Shown here in pieces: positions 18,348-28,342 of a stretch of 64,000 bases of DNA (its first letter is position 1; the number at the start of each line of letters is the position of its first letter). The stretch comes from JACQZU01 sp041908165 (lineage in GTDB: Bacteria; Acidobacteriota; Holophagae; Holophagales; Holophagaceae). The stretch is from assembly GCA_041908165.1 (NCBI GenBank), contig JAYRFV010000184.1, forward strand, positions 23,482-87,481. Reading direction: 5' to 3'. Under the pieces are notes generated by a model, which saw nothing but the letters and a program-made list of their open reading frames with translations, did no database searches and was not told the origin of the DNA. The position numbers were made by a program, and so were the translations under genes.

Positions 18348-20525
18348 CTAGTTGCGCCACAGGTAACTGAGCTTGCCGAACAGGCCGCGGTTGAGCACCT
18401 CGTAGCGGGTGCCGCGGACCTGCCAGGCCCCCTCCTGCCACTGGACCTTGTCCTGCATCTCGCCGTAGCCCAGGAACAGCACGGTTCCGGGATGCAGCGT
18501 GAAGGAGGCCAGGTAGTCGGTCAGCATGCGCCGCCGGTGGGAGTCGGTGCGGACCGTCGCGCGCAGGAAGAACCGGGCATCGAACTGGTAGGTCAGCTGG
18601 GTGTTCAGGGTACGGACGTCGTAGATCCTGGCGCCGCTGCCGGGGCCCTCCATGTACGTCCGGTACAGGTCCGTGGCCAGGCGAAGCGCCGCGTTGGGCT
18701 GCAGCGTGGCGTTCAGGTCGTAGCTCAGGGTCCGGCCCAGGTAGGGGACCGCCGAATCGTAGTGGATGTCGTCGGCGCCACGCACGCTGCCGCCGACGTT
18801 GAGCCAGCCGGTGGCCTGGAGGCCGAACTGGAACTGCCGGCTGTTCCTGTAGAAATACCGGCCCATCCAGCCTTCGCGGTTGCGGGCGTAGTCGACCCGG
18901 AACGATCCGGAACGGGTGGTCGAGAGGCGCAGCGCCAGCACGTGGACGTAGTCGGTGAGCCCTGTGACCTGGTCGCGCACCACGCCCCCGAAATAGAAGG
19001 GGTTGACCTTCAGCAGCCAGGGTGCCCAGCCGGCCTTGGGGTAGAAGCTGGGTCCGAGGTAGAGGTTCTCCTGCTGGATGCCGACCCGGTTGTAGAAGGC
19101 GGTGTCCATGCGGAAGCCGGCGCCGTAGCGTTCGGAGGTCACGAAGAAATCGAAGGGGCGGGAGCTGTAGCTGTAGGCCAGCAGGTGGCCCTCGGCGCGG
19201 CGCGGCGCGGGATCGCCGGGCCGGGTGGACCAGGTCTGCAGGAGGTTCCCGGCAATCTTGTGGGCGTCGCGGGTGTAGGAGAAATCGGCGCCGCCCACCC
19301 GGTTCGCGTCTTCGTCGAACTCGCGGCCGGCATAGATCATGCCCACGTAGGAACCCTGGGCAAAGCCGTAGAGGACACGGCCGACGGTGAACCCCGCCTT
19401 CCGCCCGGCATCCGGGCTCGGCTCGCCGGGCCGCCCGGGGGAGCGGTCGCCGGAGGCGAGCACGCCGAAGGAGACCGGACCGGAATCGCCGGTGACCTTG
19501 GCGCCCCAGAGCGGGTCGATGATCCTGCGGGTGTGCACCGGGACCTGCATGTTGGTGTCCCCGTTGGCCCCGGCCAGGCTGAACACGCCCATGGACTCCA
19601 TGAAGAAGGGGCGCTTCTCGGAATAGAAGACCGGGAAGCGCTGGTTCACCTCAACCTGGAAGGCATCGCTTTCCACCTGGCTGAAGTCGGGCTTGTAGGT
19701 CAGGTCCGCGGTGGTGGCGGAGGTCAGGCCCACCTTGACCCCGATGCCGAGGTTGGCCTTGCCGGTGCGCTCCCAGGCGCCGGGGCTCAACTGCTGCTCG
19801 GTGCGGCTGTAGGTGACCGCCGGGAGTACCTCGAGCCGCAGCGGCGCGTCCAGGTTCGGGAACAGTGCCGACGCGTGGTTCTGGAAGACCCAGGTGCCCG
19901 CCGGCATCGCCGGCCAGGAGCCGCTCATCCCGAGCCGGCTGATCCGGCGCCAGAAGAGGACGCCCATGCGCACGTCCTTGCCGCTCTTGAAGCGGATGCT
20001 CTTCAGTGGGATCCGGACCTCCACCGTGTAGCCGTCCGGCTGGCGCCTGGCAAAGGAGTCCCAGACCCAGTCCGGAGCGCTGTCCTCGTTGCCGTTCACC
20101 GAATTCAGCGCGTCGCCCTGGATGCCCAGGGGATTGATGAAGAAGTGCAGGGCGTTGTGCTGGGAGCCGAAGGTGTCTAGGGAGAATCCGACCCAGTCGT
20201 CACTCCAGAGGTCGTCGCGCTTGCTGAGGCTGGCCTTGATCTTGTCGGGCTCGGTGTCGCGGCAGCGGAAGCCGATGTAGAGATTGGCCGGGTCGTAGGC
20301 CATGTAGACTTCGGTTTCCTGGCCGAGGGCGTTGCCGCGCACCGGGTTGTAGGAGACGAAGGGCCCGGTGGGCAGCCTGGCGCGTTGCCAGGCGGGGTCG
20401 CTGAGGTCGCCGCGGAGCACCGGGGCCTGGGTCAGGAACAGGGGTCGCAGGTCCGCCGGCTGGGCCAGGGCGGGCAGGAACGCCCAGAGGGCGCACTGCA
20501 TCCATCGGAAGAGCCGTCTTCGCAT
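18348..20525 (-). CDS. DUF5916 protein with N-terminal CBM9-like domain, outer-membrane type
   Basis: 725 residues from ATG 20525 (GGAGG just upstream; a GTG at 20546 is also possible). Signal peptide about 1-22. Residues about 30-220 form a sugar-binding-like sandwich of the CBM9 type (DPAWQRA, LYIGFRCRDTEPDKI, VEVRIPLKSI). The rest matches the DUF5916 pattern (LTYKPDFSQVESD, NQRFPVFYSEKRPFFMES, RRIIDPLWGAKVTG) and ends in many amphipathic strands with a terminal aromatic-rich YLWRN, as in an outer-membrane barrel. Found in many Bacteroidota and Acidobacteriota; the role is unknown, and polysaccharide or metalloprotease-linked functions have only been guessed at. Confidence 0.85.
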   Translation of the reverse strand: MRRRLFRWMQCALWAFLPALAQPADLRPLFLTQAPVLRGDLSDPAWQRARLPTGPFVSYNPVRGNALGQETEVYMAYDPANLYIGFRCRDTEPDKIKASLSKRDDLWSDDWVGFSLDTFGSQHNALHFFINPLGIQGDALNSVNGNEDSAPDWVWDSFARRQPDGYTVEVRIPLKSIRFKSGKDVRMGVLFWRRISRLGMSGSWPAMPAGTWVFQNHASALFPNLDAPLRLEVLPAVTYSRTEQQLSPGAWERTGKANLGIGVKVGLTSATTADLTYKPDFSQVESDAFQVEVNQRFPVFYSEKRPFFMESMGVFSLAGANGDTNMQVPVHTRRIIDPLWGAKVTGDSGPVSFGVLASGDRSPGRPGEPSPDAGRKAGFTVGRVLYGFAQGSYVGMIYAGREFDEDANRVGGADFSYTRDAHKIAGNLLQTWSTRPGDPAPRRAEGHLLAYSYSSRPFDFFVTSERYGAGFRMDTAFYNRVGIQQENLYLGPSFYPKAGWAPWLLKVNPFYFGGVVRDQVTGLTDYVHVLALRLSTTRSGSFRVDYARNREGWMGRYFYRNSRQFQFGLQATGWLNVGGSVRGADDIHYDSAVPYLGRTLSYDLNATLQPNAALRLATDLYRTYMEGPGSGARIYDVRTLNTQLTYQFDARFFLRATVRTDSHRRRMLTDYLASFTLHPGTVLFLGYGEMQDKVQWQEGAWQVRGTRYEVLNRGLFGKLSYLWRN

Positions 20526-20600
20526 GATCCTCCGGCCGCAGCTCACGCTATCGAACCGCCCTCGGGGGCTACGAACCGGATCCGGGCCGGTTTACCCGGC

Positions 20601-23312
20601 CTACTTCTCCCCGGAGGCGGCCAGTTCGCACCAGAAGGAGGCCTGCCAGTAGGAGGCCAGGGCGGCCAGCTTCTCCTCGTCGTTGCCCTCCCGGCGGGCG
20701 TTCCCGGTCTGGTAGGCCAGGCGGGCGGGCGTCGGCACGAAGCCGGCGGCGGCCTTCGCCCGGGCCGCGGCCTCGCGGGCGTTGCGGCGGGCCAGCTCGA
20801 GCTGGGCGGTGAGCGCGCGGCGGTTCTCCAGGACCACGCCGCCGCGGGCGTCGAAGCTGCCGCCGAGGGAGTACCACTTGTTCACCAGCTTGGCCCCCTC
20901 GAGGAACGCCGAGCCTGCGGCCGACAGCTGCAGGAGCTTCGCGCCGTCGCCCGAGCCCGGCTTCGCCTTGGCCTCCGCCAGCAGCCTGGACTTCTGCGCG
21001 AGGTAGTAGTCCATCTCGCGGTTGGCGATCAGCGCCTTGGCCTCCTCGATGGGCAGGCCCTTGCCGCGCGCCACCTCCTCGGTGATCAGCGCGTCGAAGT
21101 AGGCCAGCACCGCCGCCGAAACCGAGGCGTAGCAGGTCACCGACCGGTCCACGGCCTTGGCCCTGAGGGGACGGGCCTCGCCTTCCTCCGCGATCAGGTC
21201 CTGCAGGTCGCGGGCGAACTCCAGGTGGACCTTGGCCATGTCGTAGAACATCAGCGGCAGGGTGATCCGGGCCATGGTGGTGCCCAGGCTCTCGGTCTTG
21301 AGCTGGATCCGCTTCTCCTGGAGCCCCTTGAGGAGGGCCACGGCGGGACCGCTGAAATCGTCGGCGATGAGGGTGGCGGCGTTGGCCTTCACGAAGGTGG
21401 AGCAGGCCGCAGCGGTGTTGACCTGGCCGCCGCGGGTCCGGCCCAGCGCCTTCAGCTCGAGCTGCTGGCCGAAGGCCTCGACCTCGCCCTTGATGGCGGC
21501 GGCCCCCTGGATGGCCTCCGCCAGGCCGCCCGGATCGCCCTTGATCATCTGCGCATAGGCGCTGCTGGTGCGGGCCGCGGCGGTGAAGGAGACCACGGTC
21601 TGCACGTAGCCCTGCAGGGCGGGCATCAGGAAGCCGTTGCGCTCGTCGCGCCGGGCGGTCTCGAACAGCTGGTCGGCCTGGGCCAGCAGCGGCTCGTAGA
21701 CGGGGGCGGGGACGCCGGCGGCCTTGGCCTCCTGCTTCATGCCGGCCATCTCGCGCTCGATCCGCGCCTTCCAGGCGGCGAGCTTGGCGCGGAGCAGGGT
21801 CTGGGTGGGAAGTCCGGGCTCCATCTCCGCGTCGGCGATGGGCTCGCTGCGCGGCAGCTTCTCCCGGGTCAGGAACTCGTAGGCCTCGTGGAGGTCGCCG
21901 ACCTCCTTCACCTCCAGGCCCAGCTTCTGGCCCACGGCCACCAGGTCCACGTCCTGGCCGGTCTTCTGGTCCTTGTGGTTGCGGCAGCCCAGCGGGAAGG
22001 CGAAGCGCTTGAGGCCGGCCTGCCGGGCGCCCTCCATCTTCTGGACGATCCCGGCCACCGGCCCGGCGGTGCCGTCGGGGTTGATGGTGGCGGTGATCGT
22101 GGTGTCGCGGCGGATCTCCTGGTTGCGCAGCAGGGCCAGCATGGCGGCGGTGGTGAGCATGCCGGCCGAAGGCCCGTCCGTGTGGCCGGAGACGTGCACG
22201 TTGAACTCGTAGTCGGCGATCGAGGCGCCCCCGCTGCGGGTGGCGTTGAAGGCCGCGAGCCAGATGGCGGTGCGCCACTGGTTTCCGCCCCCTCCGGCGA
22301 ACTCCTCCGAGACGCCCACGGACACGGTCCCGGTGCGGTTCGGCCCGACCCTGATCCGGGCCGGAGCGGTGCCGCCGCCGGCCGCGTCCCCGGTCTTGCC
22401 GTTGAACCAGACGAACTGGACGGTGGCCTCCCTCGACTCCTGCAGCGCGTTCCCGGAGGCCGAGAGACCTTCCCCGAACAGCGACCACAGCCCCCAGCCG
22501 GCCAGCAGGGCGAAGCCCAGCGCGACGGCGCCGCCGATCACCAGCAGCCGCCTCGACACCCCCGCAGGGGCCGGGGCGGGCGGCTCAAGGTCGGCCCGCC
22601 GGGCCTGGCGGGTCGGGCCGGCCAGCGGCTTCGGCTGGACCGGCGGGCGGACCTCCTTGAGCTCGAGGCTGTGGGCGCCGATCTCCAGGACATCGCCGGG
22701 TTCCAGGGCCAGTTCCTCGATCCGCTCCTGGCCTTTCCAGGTTCCATTGGTGCTGCCCAGGTCCTTGATCCGAACGTGGGCGCCGTCGAACAGGATCTCT
22801 GCATGGACCGAGGAGCAGCCGGCGTCGGCCAGGATGATGTCGCCCTCCGAACGGCCGATCACCGAGCGGGCGTCGAAGATCTCCTCCACCCGGGAGGTCT
22901 GGTCCGGAGCGTGGACCACCAGGACGAAGGACGGGTCCGGCGCCAGCGCCATGGAGCGGAGGGCCTTGCCGACCACCATGGTGCCCTTCGGGCCCATGGC
23001 CGGCGTTGCCGGGGTGACCTCCTCGAGGGTCAGTTCGTGGTCGCCGATCTGGATCCGCATGCCCGGCGCCCAGGCCAGCTCGGTCACCCGGGTGCCCTCG
23101 TGGAAGGTGCCGTTGGTGCTGCCGAGGTCGCGCAGGCGCAGGGTCGAGCCCTCCAGCAGCAGCTCAGCATGGGTGGTGGAGCAGAGCGGGTCCGGCAGCA
23201 GGATGTCGCCGTTGACCCGGCCGATGACCGTGCGCGGCTTGACGATCACCTGGCTCCGCGGGGCTCCTCCCCCTGGCGCGTGGATGGTGACCACGTAGGC
23301 GGCTGCTGGCAT
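20601..23312 (-). CDS. Tandem-FHA, membrane-anchored protein with a Lon-type (S16) protease domain
   Basis: 903 residues. Two FHA domains at about 5-97 and 128-220, each with SxxHAE and LGSTNGT. A single transmembrane helix follows at about 254-278. Residues about 290-480 match the proteolytic domain of Lon: catalytic Ser382 in DGPSAG and Lys425 in AGPVAGIVQK, 43 residues apart, the same spacing as Ser679/Lys722 in E. coli Lon. There is no AAA+ ATPase domain. The last 420 residues are helical and unrecognised. With FHA inside, the protease would lie outside the cytoplasm. Substrate unknown. Its start lies about 100 bp downstream of the caspase gene end, same strand. Confidence 0.85.
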   Translation of the reverse strand: MPAAAYVVTIHAPGGGAPRSQVIVKPRTVIGRVNGDILLPDPLCSTTHAELLLEGSTLRLRDLGSTNGTFHEGTRVTELAWAPGMRIQIGDHELTLEEVTPATPAMGPKGTMVVGKALRSMALAPDPSFVLVVHAPDQTSRVEEIFDARSVIGRSEGDIILADAGCSSVHAEILFDGAHVRIKDLGSTNGTWKGQERIEELALEPGDVLEIGAHSLELKEVRPPVQPKPLAGPTRQARRADLEPPAPAPAGVSRRLLVIGGAVALGFALLAGWGLWSLFGEGLSASGNALQESREATVQFVWFNGKTGDAAGGGTAPARIRVGPNRTGTVSVGVSEEFAGGGGNQWRTAIWLAAFNATRSGGASIADYEFNVHVSGHTDGPSAGMLTTAAMLALLRNQEIRRDTTITATINPDGTAGPVAGIVQKMEGARQAGLKRFAFPLGCRNHKDQKTGQDVDLVAVGQKLGLEVKEVGDLHEAYEFLTREKLPRSEPIADAEMEPGLPTQTLLRAKLAAWKARIEREMAGMKQEAKAAGVPAPVYEPLLAQADQLFETARRDERNGFLMPALQGYVQTVVSFTAAARTSSAYAQMIKGDPGGLAEAIQGAAAIKGEVEAFGQQLELKALGRTRGGQVNTAAACSTFVKANAATLIADDFSGPAVALLKGLQEKRIQLKTESLGTTMARITLPLMFYDMAKVHLEFARDLQDLIAEEGEARPLRAKAVDRSVTCYASVSAAVLAYFDALITEEVARGKGLPIEEAKALIANREMDYYLAQKSRLLAEAKAKPGSGDGAKLLQLSAAGSAFLEGAKLVNKWYSLGGSFDARGGVVLENRRALTAQLELARRNAREAAARAKAAAGFVPTPARLAYQTGNARREGNDEEKLAALASYWQASFWCELAASGEK

Positions 23313-23413
23313 TCAGGTTCCTCGGTATCTCGGCGGGTGCCGCAAGCGGGTGGGGCACCAAGAGATTACCGCGGGAGGACCGGTTCCAGCGAGGGGGACG
23401 GGCCCGGGCGGGT

Positions 23414-26400
23414 TCAGTTGCCTCCGAAGGCCAGGGGGAAGTCGGACACCTCCGTGCTTTTCTGGGTGGCGGGCGCCTGGGTGCCCTTGGTCAGTTCCTT
23501 GACCCGCGAGGTGATGTAGGCGTCCAGCGCGGTGAAGGTGATGAAGCCCTGCCGGTCCTGGGGCGCCTTGCCGCGCAGCCCCTCGACCAGCGCCTTGGTG
23601 AACGCCCCGTTGTTCCAGGAGGGGTGCTCCTGGGACTTCTGGCCGGGACGGGAGGAGGTGATCACCACCAGTCCCTGCCCGCCCTCCTTGAGGTCCTGCA
23701 GGAACTGCTGCATGTCCGGCACGCCGCGCGTGGCCGTGCCGGTGACATTGCCGGCGTGGCAGGTGTCCATGAACAGCAGGCGGGTCCCGGTCAGCTTGGC
23801 CAGGGTCGAGTGGATCTCCGAGCCGGGGATCATGGTGCGCTTGACCGCCTCCATGTTGGCGTCCCAGGGCAGGTAGTAGTAGTTGCCCGTGACGATGTCG
23901 TTGATGCCGTGGCCGGCGAGGAACACGACCACCATGTCGCGCTGGGTGGCCTGGCGCTGGATCCACTCCAGGTCGTCCATGACGTTGTCGCGGGTGGCGG
24001 TCTCGTCGGTGCGGATCCGCGCCACCACGTCCTTGTAGAGCTTGCCCTTCTGCAGCTTCATGGTCTCGGCGAAGTCGCGGGCATCCTTGGCCGGGTACTG
24101 GAGGGTGAAGTTCTTGTCCTTGTACTTGCTGACGCCGACCGAGAGGAGGTACATGGTGGGCATGCCGGTGGCGGAGGAAGCCTGGGTCGGGGCATCCCAG
24201 CGCAGCTTGACCAGGGACGGGTCGCTGGTGGCGTAGGGGGTCTCGGCGTAGGCCACCACCGTGCAGTCCTTGGGCGGGATCGGGATGGTGTAGTACTGGA
24301 TCTCCTCGCTGCCGCCGCGGTCCGCGGCCGGCTGAGGTGCGGCCGCGCCGCGCTGCTGAACCGCCCGCTCGGCCTTCACCTCCTGGGCATCCACCAGGAC
24401 CCGCACCGCCGGGGGCGGCTGGCGCGGATCCAGGCCGACGCGCACGCCGATCTGCACGGCCTTGCCGCGCACGAGGGCATTGGGCAGGGGCTCGAAGATG
24501 GCGATCCGCGGCTTGGCCAGCTGGCTCACCGACCGGGCCGTTGCCGACGGGGCGGCCTTGCCGTCGTACTTGAGCTTCAGCAGGGCAGGCCGGCCCGGGC
24601 CGGCGGCGTTCTCGGCGAGCACCGAGACCTGGCAGTCCTGCGGGGGAAGGGCGACCCGCACCTTGAAGGGCTGGCCCGAGGGGAACGGCGGCGCCAGCGG
24701 CGCGCCGGCCTGGGACAGGGGCGCGGCGTCGGCGGGGCTGCCGTCCACGAAGACCTGGATGCGGCCCACGTCCTGGCCGGCAAGCTTGACCGAGAGCTGC
24801 ACCTCGCGCTCCTTGAACTTCGAGCCGCCGGCCGGGGCGAGGATCTGCACCGACGGCAGGCCCGGGGTCCGGGCCGGGGTCGGCGCCGCCGTCGCCGCCG
24901 GGGACACGCTGCGCGAATGGGCCTTCTTGGCGGGGTCGGCGGCGGGGTCGCGCCAGCGCAGGCGGCCCTTGGCGTCCACCTCCATGGGCACCGCGGCCCC
25001 CTGGGGCCCGCCCTCGAGGATCCGGGTCGCGTTCTCGGAACCGGCCTTGACCTTGCCGTTCGGTTCCTCGGCGGCCCGCGCCGGGGTCTCGCCGGTCGCG
25101 GCTGCGTTGGCGGTGGCCGCCGCCGCGGCCGGGGGCCGCAGGCGCAGCCTCGCCTCCACGGGCGCGCTGGCGGCGTAGGCGGTCTCGGCGACCACCATCA
25201 GGGCGGCTTCGCGGTCCAGGACCTGGATCGGCAGCCGGTAGCTCTCGCCGTCGACCCAGCCGACCGCCGGATCGAAGGGGGCGCCGCTGGCCAGCTGCAG
25301 GTCCTTGAGCGGCAGCGGCACCCCATCCAGGGTCACCCGCAAGGCCTGCACCGGCTGCCCGGGGGCGGAGGCCACCCGCAGCACCACGTCCACGGCGGCG
25401 GACGGCAGCAGCGCATCGGCCCCCGGGCTGACCAGCGTGACCGTCGGCGGCACCACCTTGGCGTTGCCGGGCGGGCGCGGGGACGGCCCGCGCTGGAGCG
25501 GGACCAGCGCCGGCTCGCCAGCACCCTGCGGGCCCTCGGCCTGCAGGAGCAGGGTGGTGTCGCGGGGCGGAAGTTCGACCTGGCAGGAAACGATCTGGCC
25601 GCTCTGGACGTTGCGGGAGAGCACACCCTCGGTGCTCGAGGCGACGATCCGGGCCGGCCGGCCGTCGGCCAGGATGCGCACCGCGGTCACCGGCTGGTCC
25701 GCAGGAAACGTGAGCTTGAAGGTGAGGTCCACGCTGCCCTGGCTGATCCGGGCGCCCTGCGCCGGGCTCAGCACCGCGATCCAGGGCCGGTCCCGGCGCG
25801 GACGATGGGCCAGCAGGGGATTGCGGACGCTCCAGCGGGCCAGCGCACGGCCGCCCTCGGTGGCCGCCAGCAGCGCGGCGGCCGGCCTGGAGAAGGCCAG
25901 CGACCGGACGTCGCCGTCGAGGTCCACGATCCGGGAATAGGGGCTGCCCTCGTCGAGCCCCGAGAAGGACTGCAGCCGCCGGCCGGAGGCGGCGAACAGG
26001 CCGCTGCCGTCGGCGGCGAAGGCCAGCCGCGTGACATCCTTGCCGGCGAAATCGGCGTTCAGGTACCTGGCGGTCTCGCCGTCGTGGACGCGCTTCACCA
26101 GCAGGCTGCCCTGGCCGCCGCCGACCGCCAGGGTGCGGGCGTCCGGGGCGAAGGCCAGGGCCAGCACCGGGAAGCTGAAGGTCCAGGACTGCTTCTGCTT
26201 GAATCCGGGCACCGCGTGCAGCTGCACCGCCTTGCCGGTGGCCAGCGCCAGGGTCCCGCCCACCGGCGCGAAGGCCACGCTGGCGCAGGGCCTGGTGGAC
26301 CAGGTCGCGGAGGACCAGAGCACCGCCCCGCTGCCCGGATCGAGGACCTTGGCGCCCTTGGCGGTGGCGACCGCCAGCAGGTCCAGATCGGGGGAAAGGT

Positions 26401-26797
26401 CCAGGGCGTGGACCGCGCCGTCGGCGTCCCAGAGCTTCCGGGGCGCCTCGTCCTGGGCCAGGGGCGCGGACCAGACCTGGGTGGCGGTGGCGAGGAAGGC
26501 CTTGCCGCCTCCCACCGCGATGGCCTCCACCCGGCCCGGCAGGGGGCCGAAGCTGCGGAGCAGCTTGCCGGTGGCCAGGGTCACCGCCCGCAGGTTCCCG
26601 TCCTGCTGCAGCAGCAGCGCGGTCAGGCCGTCCGGAGAGAGGGCGAGCCGCTGCAGGGCCGCCGGCCCCTCGAGGGTCCGCTCGGCTTGCGGCGAAACCA
26701 GGAGATCCTGGCCGTGCCCGGCGGCCGGACCCAGGACAAGGGCCGAAAGGACACAGCCCCGCAGGAAGCCTCGGGGGTTCGGGGGGCAGATGGGCAT
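23414..26797 (-). CDS. Exported WD40-propeller protein with C-terminal caspase (peptidase C14) domain
   Basis: 1127 residues from ATG 26797. Residues 1-30 look like a signal peptide. About 30-370 is a beta-propeller (LALSPDGLTALLLQQDG, ALDLSPDLDLLAVAT, LAFAPDARTLAVGGG). Four Big-like modules follow, each with a VDLTFKL- or VQLSVKL-type strand and a DG(R/S)PA turn. The C-terminal domain (about 905-1115) is a caspase/metacaspase with His963 (LAGHG) and Cys1013 (MDTCHAG), so catalytically complete; cleavage after Arg/Lys or Asp is expected for the clan. It overlaps nothing but follows the small secreted gene by 8 bases, so both are probably co-transcribed. Confidence 0.9.
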   Translation of the reverse strand: MPICPPNPRGFLRGCVLSALVLGPAAGHGQDLLVSPQAERTLEGPAALQRLALSPDGLTALLLQQDGNLRAVTLATGKLLRSFGPLPGRVEAIAVGGGKAFLATATQVWSAPLAQDEAPRKLWDADGAVHALDLSPDLDLLAVATAKGAKVLDPGSGAVLWSSATWSTRPCASVAFAPVGGTLALATGKAVQLHAVPGFKQKQSWTFSFPVLALAFAPDARTLAVGGGQGSLLVKRVHDGETARYLNADFAGKDVTRLAFAADGSGLFAASGRRLQSFSGLDEGSPYSRIVDLDGDVRSLAFSRPAAALLAATEGGRALARWSVRNPLLAHRPRRDRPWIAVLSPAQGARISQGSVDLTFKLTFPADQPVTAVRILADGRPARIVASSTEGVLSRNVQSGQIVSCQVELPPRDTTLLLQAEGPQGAGEPALVPLQRGPSPRPPGNAKVVPPTVTLVSPGADALLPSAAVDVVLRVASAPGQPVQALRVTLDGVPLPLKDLQLASGAPFDPAVGWVDGESYRLPIQVLDREAALMVVAETAYAASAPVEARLRLRPPAAAAATANAAATGETPARAAEEPNGKVKAGSENATRILEGGPQGAAVPMEVDAKGRLRWRDPAADPAKKAHSRSVSPAATAAPTPARTPGLPSVQILAPAGGSKFKEREVQLSVKLAGQDVGRIQVFVDGSPADAAPLSQAGAPLAPPFPSGQPFKVRVALPPQDCQVSVLAENAAGPGRPALLKLKYDGKAAPSATARSVSQLAKPRIAIFEPLPNALVRGKAVQIGVRVGLDPRQPPPAVRVLVDAQEVKAERAVQQRGAAAPQPAADRGGSEEIQYYTIPIPPKDCTVVAYAETPYATSDPSLVKLRWDAPTQASSATGMPTMYLLSVGVSKYKDKNFTLQYPAKDARDFAETMKLQKGKLYKDVVARIRTDETATRDNVMDDLEWIQRQATQRDMVVVFLAGHGINDIVTGNYYYLPWDANMEAVKRTMIPGSEIHSTLAKLTGTRLLFMDTCHAGNVTGTATRGVPDMQQFLQDLKEGGQGLVVITSSRPGQKSQEHPSWNNGAFTKALVEGLRGKAPQDRQGFITFTALDAYITSRVKELTKGTQAPATQKSTEVSDFPLAFGGN

Positions 26798-26805
26798 GGC
26801 CGGGC

Positions 26806-27495
26806 TCAGAAGCCCCCGGTGGGCGCGGGAGGCGGCGTCCCCGAGGGCTGACCGCTGGGCTGGGAGGGGTCGGGGGCGGGCGGCGGCGGCGGAGCCTGGG
26901 GCTGGGCCAGGGGCGCGGCGGCGCCGAACTCGAGCGGGGAGCGCCAGCGCTGGGTGCCGAGTTCGGCCGCGCGCTGTTCCTTGGCCTGGCGGTTCCCGCT
27001 CAGCCAGCCGTCCATGAGCGTCCGGCTGCGGTCCAGGAGGGCCGCGGTGATCACCGGGATCAGCAGGGGCAGGAAGCGGTTGCTGGCCCCTTCGCAGGTC
27101 GTCCCCTGGACGTACTTGTCGAACTCCTGCGCGCTGGTGTTGATCTCGGCCATGAGCTGCTTGAACTTGTCGGCCGGGGTCTTGTCGCTGTACTTCAACT
27201 CCGCGATCAGCATGTCGATCAACTGGTTCGACTTGTTCTTCATCACCAGGTAGCGGCTGTAGGCCCCGGCGTATTTCACCGAGCTGGGCTGGCACTCGGT
27301 CTGCAGCTTCAGGATCTGGTCCTGGCAGTACTCCCGCTTGGCGTTGAGGCACACGAAGAACTGCATCTTGTTCTTCATGTTCGCGTTCTCGGTCAGGCAA
27401 TCCTTCTCCTCGGGGGCCTGCGAGTAGGCCGCCGGGCCCGCCGCGAGGGAGAGCAGGGCCGAGGCCAGGACGGTGGAGTGCAGCCGGGTGCGCAT
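26806..27495 (-). CDS. Secreted helical protein of unknown function, partner of the caspase gene
   Basis: 229 residues from ATG 27495 with a GGAGG site. Signal peptide about 1-26. The mature part is helical with four or more Cys (CLTE, VCLN, YCQD, TECQ, TTCEG) in the first half, a hydrophobic helix about 140-158 (FLPLLIPVITAALL), and a Pro-rich tail (PPPPPAPDPSQP). I do not recognise the family. It ends 8 bases before the caspase gene start, which suggests co-translation and a joint role in the envelope. Confidence 0.7.
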   Translation of the reverse strand: MRTRLHSTVLASALLSLAAGPAAYSQAPEEKDCLTENANMKNKMQFFVCLNAKREYCQDQILKLQTECQPSSVKYAGAYSRYLVMKNKSNQLIDMLIAELKYSDKTPADKFKQLMAEINTSAQEFDKYVQGTTCEGASNRFLPLLIPVITAALLDRSRTLMDGWLSGNRQAKEQRAAELGTQRWRSPLEFGAAAPLAQPQAPPPPPAPDPSQPSGQPSGTPPPAPTGGF

Positions 27496-27861
27496 GGGAC
27501 CTCCAGGGCGGATCGGGTGGGGCGGTGGGTCACCCCGCCGGAGATCGACGGGATGGGGGACGGCAACGGTGGGTTCGGGGGGCCCGGTCGCCATTATGGT
27601 GCCGTTGCGGGGGAGGGGCCGCCGGATTCCTTCGCGGGAAGGGGACCAGAAGGCCGCTGGGGATGGGAAGGAACCGGCGCGAGGCCCCCGGAGGGGGCTG
27701 CTCCCCAAGGTTGGGCCCCCGGCTGCTGGGCACAAGGACCACTTTGCGCCTTCCCGCCTGGACCAGTCCGCCAGGCCGGGAGAGGCGCCGCAGCTTCCGC
27801 GACCCTGCCCGCGGGCGTACCATGCCCGGGGGCAGCCGCCCCACCCGACCCTGGAGACGCC
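27496..27861. other. Divergent intergenic region, no gene seen
   Basis: GC-rich spacer between two divergent starts (27495 minus, 27862 plus). Apparent reading frames here are GC-bias shadows with no ribosome site. CATAAT on the minus strand near 27597-27592 and TACCAT near 27820 resemble -10 boxes, but neither has a convincing -35. The two divergent promoters presumably lie here. Confidence 0.5.
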
Positions 27862-28236
27862 ATGCTGCCGCCGCCCGCCGCCTTCGTCCAGCTCCAGGAG
27901 CAGCCCCAGGAATCCAAGGGCCTTGCGGTCCAGTGGGTGCCGCAGGCGGTCGCCGGGGGACCCCGCACGGCCGCCGGGTTCAGCTACCGCGATCCCCTCT
28001 CCGGCCGGGAAGCGACCCTTCAGAAGGCGAAGGACTTCGCCCAGGTGCTTGCCACGATGCCGGCGGCGATGAAGGCGAACGGGATCTGGATCTCGACCAC
28101 CAACGCCTTCCTCTACAGTCCGGAGGAGAACCTCGAACTGAAGGCCCTGGTGGCCTTGGCCAAGGCCGGCCGGGTCCACGTGTTCCTCTGCGAGATCCCG
28201 AACCAGCCGCTCGGCTGGCGGAAGCTCGACGATTGA
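27862..28236 (+). CDS. Small cytoplasmic protein of unknown function
   Basis: 124 residues from an ATG with a GGAG site 8 bases upstream. No signal peptide or membrane segment. Content suggests a compact alpha/beta fold: strands GLAVQWVP and RVHVFLCEIP, helices around KAKDFAQVLATMPAAMK and ELKALVALAKAG. I do not recognise the family. It lies 105 bp before the I42-type inhibitor gene on the same strand and could be co-transcribed with it. Confidence 0.6.
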   Translation: MLPPPAAFVQLQEQPQESKGLAVQWVPQAVAGGPRTAAGFSYRDPLSGREATLQKAKDFAQVLATMPAAMKANGIWISTTNAFLYSPEENLELKALVALAKAGRVHVFLCEIPNQPLGWRKLDD

Positions 28237-28342
28237 TCCGGGGTCGCCCGGCCCGCGGCCGGGATGTATCTTTGGGGCGGCTTCCCGCAGCCGGGGATGC
28301 CCCCGCCCGGTCCCGGGCGTGGATGCGGAAGGAGGCGGGAAC

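Noticed and set aside
27478..27861. An N-terminal extension of the small gene at 27862
   Set aside because: The extension is Gly/Arg-rich and overlaps the divergent promoter region; the ATG at 27862 has a GGAG site.
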